A stretch of DNA of 64,000 nt, taken from contig NC_074712.1 of NCBI RefSeq assembly GCF_947242115.1, forward strand, positions 45,451,838 through 45,515,837, in the 5' to 3' direction. This DNA comes from Biomphalaria glabrata. Taxonomy: Eukaryota; Mollusca; Gastropoda; Planorbidae. Each line of letters begins with the position of its first letter. The first letter of the stretch is position 1. This document shows, in pieces, positions 11,966 through 23,181 of this stretch. Position numbers and translations under genes: made by a program. The notes beneath the pieces are model-generated. The model saw nothing but the letters and a program-made list of their open reading frames with translations, was not told the DNA's origin and ran no database searches.

Positions 11966-13738
11966 ATGAATGCTTTTCAGTAAGAAGATAAGTCATAATG
12001 TAAGAATCAAAAGTCACTATAGTGGCTGTTTAATGTAAGTGACAGCTATATTAACCATTGCTAAATAATAAAATTTTAGTTCTTATACATACTTAAAACC
12101 TTTGCATCACCACAATAACTAACTAGGGACCAAGTATATACCAGATTAAATTGAACTACAAAGTGCTCGATGTATTAATGCAAATGTAAAAATAGTTTTC
12201 ATTTGCTAAACATCCAGAATTTCTTTCTTTCAACAAGGTTTTATCTAGAAATGTTTTTAAAGAGTGGGGGCTTAAAATTTTCTTTAGATTGATATTCCAG
12301 ATGGCAGCGATATGGAATAATTAGCTCAAGACAATCAATTTATGCTTTTAAATGTGTTATAATATAATATATATTTTGTAAAGTATGAGTAAATATACAT
12401 ATATATATCGTTTAAAAAATTTATATTAATTTGCATCATATTATAATTCCTCCATCTAAATCTGTAGTGTATATAGATCTTTTATCATGTAGTTTACATT
12501 GCATATATATGTAGACTCTATATAGATCTAGAATCTAGATTCTAGTCCTATAAGTAAGATAGTAATAATAAATAATATCCAGATCTCACAACTTCTACTT
12601 CTAGATATTAAAAGATATATATATCTATCTTTAATATATTTAAATATATGTATATATAGATCTATATAGGACTAGTTACTAGTATTTAAGTATCATTATT
12701 AATTTTAATATATAATTAAAATTTAAGTAGATCTATAATGATAATTCAAATTGTTATATAATTTTGTATTACCATAGCCGCTAATGATAGCCCCATGACC
12801 ATAGTCATAGCCATACTTAAATCTAGTCTAGAAACTATAGTTAGTAGAATAGTATTAGCCTGCCTTATTATTATAGCAGCTATAGACTATCTAGTCTACT
12901 ACTACTAGAGTAGTGTCTAGGAGTTAAGAGTGTTAGGGTCAGTAGAGTTTAACTCTCAGTCTAAGTCTAGTTAGATATAGATCTACTAGATCTAGTAATT
13001 TTTACCTAGACCTAGATTCTTTCTAGGGTATTAAGTCTACACTACACTACAGTTACAGTAGATCTAGAATAATCTAGATCTATTCAATCTACTTCCAAAA
13101 AGAAGATGATTATGTCCTAATTAGGGCTAATTAGTCAAGATCTAGTTAGTAATAAGAATTAGTAAAATTATCAATTAGATCTAGACTAATCTAGATTACA
13201 ATTCGTCAATTGTTTCTAACCGTGAACGTCCGACCTGACTGAGCACTGACTGACTCCTGAGCTTGCTGAAGTGGCTGAGCCTGATCATTGTCATTATCAT
13301 ATCATGTTAAAAATTTAAATCTAGATCTAGATAGAGACTAGATCTAGATTTATAGGGTATGGACATGATCATGATGAAGCCATGAATCTTATGAATGGCA
13401 TGAATGATGATGAAGCCTGGGCCTGAGCCTACTCAGTTCAGCTACTGAGAGTTGAGAGAGAGTGACTCAGTCAGCCAGTGAGAGTGAGAACGTGAAGCTG
13501 AGAGCGAGACAAAACTGTAACTGTAAACAAATATCCTGGACTTAGATTCAAAATCTACTTAAATTTAATTAGATCTAGATATGAATCTAGCTAAATAAAA
13601 GAAAAGGCATTCTAGACAAGATCTAGATAGAAGTATATTATAGATGGTTAACAAAAATAAATAAATAATAAAATAAAAAAAATAAAGATAGGTCTACAAA
13701 AGTAAAAGGGGGGTTAACTCTCTTTTTTTATCAACTAT
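11966..13738. repeat. AT-rich low-complexity block with CTAG/AGATCT words
   Basis: No coding frame. From about 12450 the sequence is built largely from tctagatc, agatctag, tagtctag and gactag words in irregular order, many self-complementary. Similar blocks occur at 30660-30840, 32990-33300, 60590-60720, 63040-63300 and 63960-64000. It is not a fixed-period satellite. Confidence 0.7.
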
Positions 13739-13746
13739 TTCTAGAT

Positions 13747-15560
13747 CAGGGGTTCTCAGCCTGTGGATCAAGACCCCATTGGGGGTCGAATGACGATTAG
13801 CGGGGGTCGCTAAGGACCACCGAAAACATGTTTTTTTTTTTTGTTTGTTTTTTTTTTTTTGTTGTTTTTACTATAGAATTTAATATTGTACAGAGTTTTA
13901 CATTAAAAGTTCCTTTTTTCAAAAATTGTTATTCAAGAATAGAAATAAACTAAATCAGAATGATTTGAAATAATTTAATCGTCGCATTATATATATATAT
14001 TTGCAACAGTTGCAATGTACATCAATCAATGCATAACGCAATGTTGCGGAATCATAACTAACACCAAGACGAAATTAAAAAGCGATTTTGTTTAAAGCTT
14101 ATAATAGGTTGTCGTTTCATAGACCATGTTATCAAAGTGAAATATTTCCATGGTACGGTAAGATTCGATCATGGAACAACACACAAAAAAAAGATCTACC
14201 ACAAAAGAACATCGAGAACAGAAAATGTTGATTTATTTAAGGTTTGATTTTACTTCAATAGTCCAAGCAGGAATTGAAAAATCCCAGTGCGCCATGGTTA
14301 ACGAAGTTCTATAAGCAGAATCAATGTGACTGCAAAGTTATTTTAATACTTAACAATGTGACTGCAAAGTTATTTTAATACTTAACATCCGAGCTTTGCC
14401 AACATGAAGACCAAATAATGTAAAGATACGTTTAGGTATATAAAAGAAGAAGATTTTAAAGACGAGTTTCTCTTTTGCAAACCATTCGAAACAACATGAT
14501 ATATGTAGGCTATCAGAAAAATATGTATTCATTTTTGGAAAAGTAGAAAATCTCATTGAAAACTATTAGAGATAGTGCTCTAAGTTTGCTAGTATGTCGG
14601 TCTTCATTTAAACGTTTGATACAGAATGAATCACCAAAAGTCATCGGAATTCACTGTATGATAAATCGACGAATGTTAGTAACGAAGACTGCTACAAAAA
14701 TTGCAAGAAGCAATGAAAAACTTCACTACAAGAACCAAATGCAACATGCCTTGATTTGTCTGGAAAAAATCAGATCCTTCCGAATGAAATTTCAAACTGA
14801 CAAACAAAATTTGACGAAAATAAATTAAATAATATAAATCTTATTAAATCTATGTTTAAAAATCAACCACCCTATCATTTTTAGTTAGCAGCAAATGAAT
14901 TTGCAAAATTTGTGATACAAATTTGCCTGGGTTGTTGATCAAGATATGACAACAAACAATGCACACACAAAAATGCCATGCAAATTTGTACACATTTTAT
15001 TTACTCATGGGCAGTATATTTATGCCAAAGAAAAAAAGAGTTCCATGGGGGTCATGTGGGTGGACTGTGGACATGCCCATCCCAGCAAATATGTCTGATG
15101 ACTTAATCCTAAATGACTGTTTTATGGGGAAGAGCTGAACAATGAAAGGTATTCTAATTTCAACACAAGGGGATCAAAAAAAAAAAAGATTTAAAGATGC
15201 CCTAAACAACATCTATTAAAGATGCCCTAAACAACATCTATTAAAAACTTGCCTATGATGGTGTAAAGGGCGTAGGTCATGAGACTAAGAGGATAACTGA
15301 CACAAAAAAATTAACCAAAAAAAAAAACCTTAGAGCATAAGTAAATTCTTGATTGATGTTGTAGTTTTATATATGGTCTACATCGAAATCGAGTAGGCTA
15401 GTTGAAAATCTTAGAATAGATCCGAGATCTGTAGGTCTATATTACTCTATATTAAGTGAATTAAGTGTAAGTGTAAAGAAATTGCCTCAAGTTTATGCCC
15501 ACACTGAACATGATCTTGAACATTTTTGTAATGTTAAGACAGATATGCTAAAGCTATTTG
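13747..15560 (+). pseudogene. Decayed hAT transposase copy (BED-finger type)
   Basis: The left end, caggggttctcagcctgtgg followed by a gggggtcg/gggggtcgc pair, is the usual terminus of this hAT group. Forward-strand pieces of the transposase follow. FTSIVQAGIEKSQ (about 14245-14310) is a BED-finger region whose second Cys is lost. RYIKEEDFKDEFLFCKPFET lies at about 14430-14495. At 14556-14828 is a longer piece containing SSFKRLIQNESPKVIGIHCM, matching the catalytic-core stretch around a conserved His-Cys-Met. Several stops and frame changes separate them. No matching right terminus was found, so the end is approximate. Confidence 0.65.
14323..14386. repeat. 32-bp perfect tandem duplication
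   Basis: The 32-base unit beginning aatgtgactgcaaag and ending tacttaac occurs twice without a difference, inside the decayed hAT copy. A second perfect duplication, of 25 bases, lies at 15191-15240 (unit starts ttaaagatgcc). Confidence 0.9.
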
Positions 15561-15930
15561 AGGTTATCTAGATTCTGTTGCTTGGGGGAGGGGAGGGGGG
15601 AGGACCAAAAAATAGGTACCGCGGTAACTCAATAAATCGAATTTTCAATTTAATCAAATCCACATATGTTGGATGACTTTGGTCATAGCCTAGGATGACT
15701 AATGTAAGAATAACTCGTGGTAAGGTAATAACTAACAGCAAATAACTTTAATACGCAACAGGCCTTTATATAGAAAGTTATTGACCCTATGTACATGTTT
15801 CTAGCACATCATTTATTCAAAGATAAACACTCATACGCTTTAACAATCTATGCTATCATTTTAATTAATTAATACAGCCAGACAGAGTCATATAGCCTAT
15901 GAATGCTCCTCGTAAAAGTCAGTTAGGTCG
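15561..15930. other. Spacer before the 15.9-kb element
   Basis: Contains a G-rich run (about 15585-15602) and AT-rich DNA. Nothing coding or repetitive can be identified. Confidence 0.5.
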
Positions 15931-17384
15931 AACAGTATCACTGGCGGATCCAGGGGGGCGGCGGACGACTTTAAGTAAAGAAATCACACAATTTGTATAC
16001 GAATTTATTAGTTATGTTAATAATATATACTAATTATTTATATTTCAACCTATTTTTAGATTATTTCGCCCCCCCCCTTTTAGTATGTTGGCCGATTTGG
16101 TGGGATGGGGAGGTGGCGATGGCATCAATCCCGCCCCTCCCCCCCCCACCACCATAAATTTTCGAGTGGGGGGGGGGCGGTCCAATTTATTTGTACAAAT
16201 CACAGCTTGTCAACGGAATCAATTAAATATCTATATAATTAAAACTTGTTATTGGTATTTTAACCGATCTTTATATTATGTCGTTCCCCTGTTAGCCGAT
16301 TGGGTGGGTGGGGGGGGGGCGAATACATATATCAGCAGCCCTTCCAAACTAAACCCTTTGAGTGGGGGGGGGGGGAGAGGCGGTCCTACTTTTAATTAGA
16401 AATCATAGTGTGTGAACAAAATTAGTTGAATTACAATATAATTTTTATATTATGTTGTTACACCTCTGGTATCTTAGCCGGTTCGGTGAGGTGTAGGGGG
16501 GGCGGTCCTATTTTTATGGAGAAATCATAGTTTTTCAACAAAATTAGTTGAATATCTATATAATATAAGCTATATATATTGATGTTTTAATCCATTTGTA
16601 TATAATGTCGGACACACGATCTGATCTCAAATTTTATCATAAGTAAATGTAAAATGAAAAAGGGTTGTTCCAGGTGGGAGGGGCGATACATGCGATCGCC
16701 TTCCGCCCATCGGACAAACCAATACTTTTTTCTTTTTGTATTTTAGTTAAGAAATTACAAAATAAAAAAAGTGTCACTAATATAAGTTATCTATGCTATA
16801 AATTGAATTTTTTTATCGAGTCGCCCCACCCCGTATTCTTTAATGCCAAATGCAATCATTATCAGAAATTATAAAAAGGAGCGAGGGTTAACATTTTCAC
16901 TCTACCGCCCTCTCCCCTTTCCAGATGAAAAGATGACGTTTTAAAACAGAAAAGTCAAATATGGCGACAGAGTTTATGTCATTATATACGAATTTATCTT
17001 AGTTATTTTAAGAAAGACTTTGTTTTGGAAAATTTAGAATTCATACGAAATTTCTCATTATAAGAGTAACAATTGAATATTATTAATTAAAAATATTATT
17101 TTCCTAGTCATCTTTTCAACCATTACTCAAACTGATATTTTTCTGTTTTAAAAAAATAATTTGGGACAATAACTCACAATTTATGCTTGAATACTAAAAA
17201 TGCAAAAATTTAGAATAAAATCTAATTGGTTCACTTAATTTCTCCTCCCACTTCCAAAATGTTTTTTTAGAGCTTTGAATTATAGTTCTGTAACAAACCA
17301 AATTACAAACATGCCTATTGAACAAAATGTATCACTTACAAATGAGCTTTTTTTTTTAAAAAAAAATATTATTTTTAGAATAGA

Positions 17385-18075
17385 TGTTTTTTCGGCGGCG
17401 TTACTCAAAGTCTTAATCTAAATCTGTGAAGTATCTTATCTTTTCAAGAACAAATCGGTTGTATTTGCGATGTAGTAAGAGCCTGTAAAATCATATTAGA
17501 ATATTTTTCAAGTAAAACAGTCTTCAAAAGGTCCTATCTTAATAGGATGAATAATGAGCTGTAGATGTCAGGAAAATGCGTTTCTGCAGTGAAGAATGCA
17601 AGAAAACGATTTTGGCGTCGGGGCTTCGCCCCGATCCCCACTGGGGGAGCTTGACCAGGCTGTCAAGAGAAAGGCCTCAGACACCCTAGCTATCTAGGGA
17701 AAGGCCTCAACATGGCTGTTTTTTTTTTTTTTCAAAATTTTTTTTTCCCACTGCGATCCTCAAAGCCTTAATCGAAGTAATATATATATATGTGATGTAT
17801 CTTATTTTTCAAGGAACAAATCGGCTGTATTTGCAATGCATTAAGGGCCTATAAATTCATATAAGAATATTTTCAAGTAAAACATTATTCAAAAGATCCT
17901 TTTTTTTTAATAAGATAAATAATGAGCTGTGGATGTCAGGAGAATGAGGTTCTGCAGTGAAGAAAGCAAAAAAACGATTTTGGCGTCGGGGCTTCGCCCC
18001 GATCCCCACTGGGGGAGCTAACAGCGCTCCCCCTGACCCCCTAGCTGTCAAGAGATAGGCCTCAACATAATTTTT
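17385..18075. repeat. Tandem module with paired GC hairpins
   Basis: Two copies of about 365 bases. Each runs from a ctcaaag.cttaat start through tcttat.tttcaag, ggtcct/gatcct, atgagctgt.gatgtcagg and ttctgcagtgaag to gattttggcgtc. Each then carries the hairpin cggggcttcgccccg (17619-17633 and 17987-18001) followed by ccccactgggggagc. In the second copy a further arm, gctccccctgacccc, pairs with ctgggggagc. A related third copy lies in the neighbouring element at 19610-19760. Confidence 0.85.
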
Positions 18076-18121
18076 TTGTCTGCTTTTTTCGCCGAAGGTT
18101 GAGAAACAACTTTTCTTAACA

Positions 18122-18126
<5 letters not shown>

Positions 18127-18181
<55 letters not shown>
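18127..18181. repeat. AT dinucleotide microsatellite
   Basis: About 27 uninterrupted AT units near the right end of the 15.9-kb element. Confidence 0.97.
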
Positions 18182-18182
<1 letters not shown>

Positions 18183-18198
18183 TGTAAGCGCGTTTATG

Positions 18199-18240
18199 CT
18201 TAGGGTTAGGGTTTACAGGGTGTTAGGGTTAGGGTTTGGA
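18199..18240. repeat. Short telomere-like TTAGGG words
   Basis: Two blocks of two TTAGGG-type units, ttagggttagggttt, separated by acagggtg, lie next to the AT run inside the transposon. TTAGGG is the telomere repeat of molluscs. This is a short internal array, not a chromosome end. Confidence 0.75.
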
Positions 18241-18299
18241 AAAAAATCGCCCCCCCCCCACTCTGAAGTTCTGGATCCGCTAGTGAACAGTATACAGAC

Positions 18300-19936
18300 C
18301 ATGGGCGTAGCCAGGGGGGGGGGTTCTTGGGGTTCAACCCCCCCCCCCCGCAGGGAGGGGAGGAAGGAATTAAGTGACTGATTTTTGCTTTCATTTTGTT
18401 TATTTTAGGTGAGATTTTAATACTAAATCATCACTTAAATTACCACAGCACAGCCGAGGCAGTTTTGAGTTAAAAACCCTCTACCAGGGGGTTTTGAGTT
18501 TAAATCCCCCTACCAGGGGGTTTTGAGATTTTAAAAACCACTATCAGAGGGTTTTGAGAAACAAATCCCTCTACCAGGGGGCTTTGAGTTTAAAACCCCC
18601 TACAGGGGGTTTTGAATTTTAAACCCCCTACCAGAGGTTTTTGCAGTTAAATCCCCCTCTTCTATAAAACAAAACCAAAAAAAATGCAAACAACAATCCC
18701 CAAATTCCTACAGCACAGTTGAGGAAGATTTTGATTTAAAAAACCCATCCAAAATTTACGATAACCCCAACTTCAATATAAAAAAAGCAAATTACACACT
18801 CAAAATTCTATGAGCGTAGCCAAAGGGGTTTTGAGTTTAACCCCCCCTCCCCCTTCCAGTTGGGGTTTGAAGCTAAAAAGTACCTCTTCAATATAAAAAA
18901 AAAGCAAATTACACACTATAAAATCTATGAGCGTAGCCAAAGGGGTTTTGAGTTTAAATCCCCCTCCTCCAGATAGCTTTTTCTTTAAAGTTTAAAACCC
19001 CTCCAGATGGTTTTGAGGTTAAAATTCCCCTACAGAGCGTTTAGAGTTGAAAACCTCTCTCTTCAATATTATTTTAAAGCAAACTACAGTCACCAGATTC
19101 TATGATCGTAGCTAAATGGGGTTTTGAATTAAAAACAAAACAAAAAAAAAACCAGAGATTTTTTAGTTTAAAACCCCTCAACAGATGATTTGACGAAAAA
19201 ACTTTCCTTTTCGATATAAAATCTAAAGCGAAATACAGGCATGTAATTCCAAGAGCGTAGTCAAGAAAGGTTACAAATTTCTACCAGTGGCTTGGGCTCC
19301 ATTAATTAAGTGTGAATAGTCTTCTGCCGAAATTGAAAATCATTAAATGTGTCTCAACAAAGATGGCTAAGACAGATTTTAGGAGTCAGTCATAGCAGAG
19401 AGATCGGGTCTAAATCAAAGAAATCATATGCCGAACTGGGAGTCGAATCCTTAGTAAGGTTGTGACAGAGCGTCGCATGAGGTTTTGAGGGACATGTTTT
19501 CCAACAAAATGAATTGCGCAAAATAAGAGTTGCGGAAACAGCTTGCCGGAAAATGCGCCCAACGGCGCGAGAGGGTCTAAGTCAGTAAGAATAGCACATA
19601 AGGTTTTTGAAATAAAACTTTTTAATAGCAAGATAATGCACTGTAGATACCTCAGAATATGCATTTTGTTGGCTTTCAATACCAGAAATAGTGCTCGGCG
19701 GCGGGGCGAAGCCCCGCGCTGGGGGAGCGCTGCGAACTCCCCCAGACCCCTTGCTAACAAGGGCGGGGAGTCTACAATAAACAATAAACGTCTTCCGAAA
19801 AGGTCAGAATGTAATAAAGATTAATTATGTACACACACACATATATATATAATTTTTTTCCGCGGGGGGGGGGGGGGATAGGTAGGGGGGGGGGAATCCC
19901 AACCCTCCCCGAAAAAAAATCCTGGCTACGCCCATG
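18300..19936. mobile_element. Non-autonomous DNA transposon built of repeats
   Basis: It starts CATGGGCGTAGCCAGG and ends with the exact complement. The perfect 8-bp duplication atacagac flanks it (18292-18299 and 19937-19944), as for hAT or Zisupton-type elements. The interior has no transposase. It holds a ~33-bp minisatellite (18461-18660), then longer units that each contain a diverged copy of the terminal motif (gagcgtagccaaagggg at about 18811 and 18928, with weaker ones at 19103 and 19252). Near the right end is the hairpin module shared with the neighbour (cggggcgaagccccg at 19702). Poly-G and poly-C runs lie just inside both ends. Confidence 0.9.
18461..18660. repeat. ~33-bp minisatellite of the 18.3-kb element
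   Basis: About six diverged units of the form ccccctaccagggggtttt followed by gagtttaaat. Each unit has a small inverted pair, cccct and agggg. Confidence 0.85.
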
Positions 19937-20009
19937 ATACAGACACCAGTGTCTGTCATTGATGCTGTTACACTAAACATTATCTATGGTTGGAATGTCT
20001 AATGCGGTG

Positions 20010-20890
20010 AAAATGCAATGAGGAGAACCTGGACTTGTGCACTGTATTTATTGATATCACCAAAGCGTTTGACACAGTGAGTTGTGGTGGCTTGTGGAGG
20101 ATTTTATCTTGGCTCCAAGATTTATTGATATTATTGAAGGTGGTCAAAAAGGTCCAATCGGGTAAAAATGGTGACCTTTCAGCTCATTACTTCATAGTAA
20201 ATGGTGACCTTTCAGCTCATTACTTCATAGTAAATGGTGTGAAGTAGGGTTGTGACCTTGTGCCAAAATGCGATGTCTGCATGAGGGCATAACATACGCC
20301 ACTTGCGACTGAGCTGCTCACATCAAGCAGGAGCTTTAACTTATCATCCATTGAGGATCCAAATGAGGTCATGCTTCAGAAGTCCCAAAAAAAATAAACT
20401 AACTCAGCTCAACAAATCAACCTGAATGACAACTTCTCTAATGTTGTTGATCACTTTACCTAGCTGAACAGGACAGTGTCCAATGATATAGAGAAATAGA
20501 CAACTGTCTCACTAAGGTCAACACCATTTTTAATTGACTCCTATTGAGAGCATGGCGAAATTGGTCTCTACAATTAACAACGAAAATCAATGTTTATAAA
20601 GCAGTGGTTCTCAGTTCTCACCACACTTTTGTAGGACTCTGAAACCTGTGTGCTCTACAAAAGGCATCTAATGGCTCCTGAAGTGCTTCAATGAAAGGTT
20701 ACTTCGCTCCATATATAATGGGCATAGGCTTGCAGGATTATTTTACAAGATGTTCTGCTAGAGGCAGTACAGAAGCGCTAATTACGATCCTTCAGCTACT
20801 GCACTGGGTCGGACATTTATCCCGCATGGGGGATGACCACATGCCAAAAAAAGATTTGTTTTGACGAACTAAAAAGAGGATGGCGTATCA
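20010..20890 (+). pseudogene. Decayed LINE reverse transcriptase
   Basis: Forward pieces read CTVFIDITKAFDTVSCGGLW (reverse-transcriptase core, the Asp-containing FxDxxKAFD motif), then NGVK. Much further on come LLYGSETCVLYKRHL and, near 20850, TTCQKKICFDELKRG, typical of the thumb and tail of non-LTR reverse transcriptases. The catalytic FADD-type motif is not seen. Many stops and frame changes occur, and a 33-bp perfect tandem duplication sits at 20168-20233. Clade not assigned. Confidence 0.75.
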
Positions 20891-21029
20891 GAGGTGTCCC
20901 CCCCCCCCTTTTTTTCCTCCGTAAGCACTATAAAGATCAAGTCACTAGCATAGAGGAAAGTAGCTGGCAGCAGATGATGATCTCTGAAAGAGATATAAAA
21001 ATATTACAATTTTATATAAAATGTTGTAA

Positions 21030-21200
21030 AATGTTTTACATGTTTCAGATGTTCCATCAGAGTTGAATATAATTTACTTCCTAGTCCAAACCTCCTGCAG
21101 GATGACGGGGGGTGCCAGCGGGCAGGATTTGTACCCGGGACCATCGAGAAATCTAAACGACAGTCCAGTGCGCATACTGCACGACCAGGCAGCCATCTGG
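21030..21200 (-). mobile_element. tRNA-derived SINE (family 1)
   Basis: Read on the minus strand it begins atggctgcctggtcgtgc (A-box region), passes a B-box-like gggtacaaatcc, and ends with gatggaacatctgaaacatg. It matches the fuller copy at 33420-33597 along its whole length. The B box has drifted, so this copy is probably silent. Confidence 0.8.
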
Positions 21201-23179
21201 GCATTATGAAGAACTAATACTAATTGAACTGTTCTACAAAATGTGTCTGCTCTTACTCACAAAATAAGTTGCTCTGTTCTATTCCAATATGGACAATATA
21301 GAAGTAATGCTTAACATAGCTTGCTAGAAGGGCTACATACCAAAAGTAATCTTTCAGTGAGCTTAGAACATAAGTACTCTCAAGAAGTAGTTACTTTTAA
21401 TAGTAAAAAGGATAACACGAAAAGTAACTAATTGCTGAAACGAAAAGTTGAAGAATGTTTATGAAATAGTGATGGAAATGATTCTTTAGCAAACAATGGA
21501 TTTTTCCCATAAGATGTGACCTGAGTTTTCAAAACAACAACAAAAAAAAAAAAAAAAAATACAGGCTGTTAACAAGTTCATAAAAGTCTTTGTACTTTGA
21601 TAACACTGTTTTATAGACCTATATTAAAGGACTCTGTTGTGTCCCTGTGATCGGCAATCTTTTATTCAGAGTTTATGTAAATGTGGCATTATATAGATCT
21701 AATTGAGAGTCTAATTAAGGTTTTTAGTACATTAGCTATTCATAATTTAAATCATAGTATTAATGGAGTTTGAGAGAATAAGTATCAAGTTTTCTTTTTA
21801 TTGCAGGGACAGATTGTTTTAAAACTTTATATGTCTAACATTGGAAGTATTTTTTAAATAGTTGTCAACGTAAGTTTAGAAATCAATGTTAATTTTTAAT
21901 TAAAATTACAATATTTAAGTACTTTAAATTAGTACATGTTTAGACAGATTAAATGAAATTTTAGTGCATATACAGAGTACATTACTAAAAAGGTTCAATA
22001 AAGATTCTGCTCTTTCTTGACAGCCAATGAAAATGTAGATCTATATTTTATGTATACAAAGCTTATTGTATTAATGTGCTCATAAGAAAAAACAATTGAT
22101 AAAAGGAAAATATTTACTTCTTTAGATATGGAAGCTATAATAAATTATAATATGTGGATGCTTTCCGTATGAAATGTAAGGTTACTTTTGATAATCCACA
22201 TCCTATAATATACTGATATTGAGTAATACTGAATCATTTTTTTAATCTTGATTTTTTAAATTAGGTAAATGTTGCATATTATTAACTTTAAATAAATTAT
22301 TTTCAATCTTTATTTCACTTCAGTGAAAAAGACCATTCTTCTAAACCTTGTTCTTAAAATACTAAATTTTTACATATGTGCATACATATTTGCAAACTTA
22401 ATTTAAAAAAAAACAAAAGAAAACATTCTACAGATGACAAAGTGTGATTCAGTTAGTGCTCATCTGTTTTGAGTACAATCAGTGCAATGTGTGTTGTAAT
22501 AAAATAGTTTTTATAATATGGACAGCAAGACAAACATAATGGTGGTTTCTCCTAAAAATGGTGCTGCTAATTTTCGTGTATTTTTTTTCTGACATACCCA
22601 TAGTTCATGTAACAGTATTAAATTGACATATTTATTTTGAATTCCTACATTTGAGATTATTTTTACTGCTACATTGCAATGACCTTCTGATCACTGTCAA
22701 AAACGCAAACTAAAACGTTATGACCACCATAACACAAGGTACTCAGGGTTTGAAAAGACCTTCCTTCAGGGAGCAGTACCAGGGAAATGAAGAAGTGGCA
22801 GACAGAGAAACTAATCTGAAAACAACATTAAAGAATGGAGGGGCCTGTCGAGGCAAAAAATAGAGAAGAATGGAGAAAGTCAATAGATCATGTGTGGTTC
22901 CCCGATGATCCAACAGACTAAGAGATAGGTGAAGGTGAAGACATCACATTTATTTCCTATCTCTATAGACCTATATTCTTGTTTGAATTTACTTTTAGAG
23001 TATCCTTGAGTTTGTTTGTATGTTTTTTACTAATAATGTATGCATCAGAAAAAGTCATCAAAAACACATAAAATTTTTTAAAAGAACTCAAAGGAAAGGG
23101 TAAGGTACATATGTCTTTATAATTTTAATTGTTATCAGTATTTTCTTCTTTAAAAAAAATATTTTTTTGAATTGTGCAG
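21201..23179. other. Region upstream of GGPS copy 1
   Basis: Mostly AT-rich DNA with no host coding frame. It should contain the promoter and a first untranslated exon of copy 1, because the ATG exon is preceded by an acceptor (gtgcag|aaATG). Bases 22755-22945 look like a LINE tail: one frame gives REEWRKSIDHVWFPDDPTD, as in the 3' ends of several molluscan non-LTR elements (low confidence). Confidence 0.5.
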
Positions 23180-23181
23180 AA

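Larger units (their letters stand above)
15939..18285. mobile_element. Non-autonomous DNA transposon with 8-bp target duplication
   Basis: The left end is CACTGGCGGATCCAG and the right end is the complement of CACTAGCGGATCCAGAAC. The perfect 8-bp duplication aacagtat flanks it (15931-15938 and 18286-18293). An 8-bp duplication points to the hAT or the Zisupton (KDZ) superfamily; the ends alone do not decide. Inside are degenerate repeats of roughly 120-220 bases with aatcatag, aacaaaattagttgaat and G-run words (15970-16560), a tandem ~365-bp module with GC hairpins (17385-18075), an AT microsatellite and telomere-like words. The long G-runs give open frames, but these are composition artefacts. 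No transposase is present. Confidence 0.88.

Noticed and set aside
16085-16399. Open frame of about 104 codons with Gly and Pro runs
   Set aside because: It is produced by poly-G and poly-C runs inside a non-autonomous transposon. No domain, no start context and no splice support.
18461-18660. CRISPR-like array of regular repeats
   Set aside because: Units are diverged with no unique spacers and lie inside a transposon of an animal genome.
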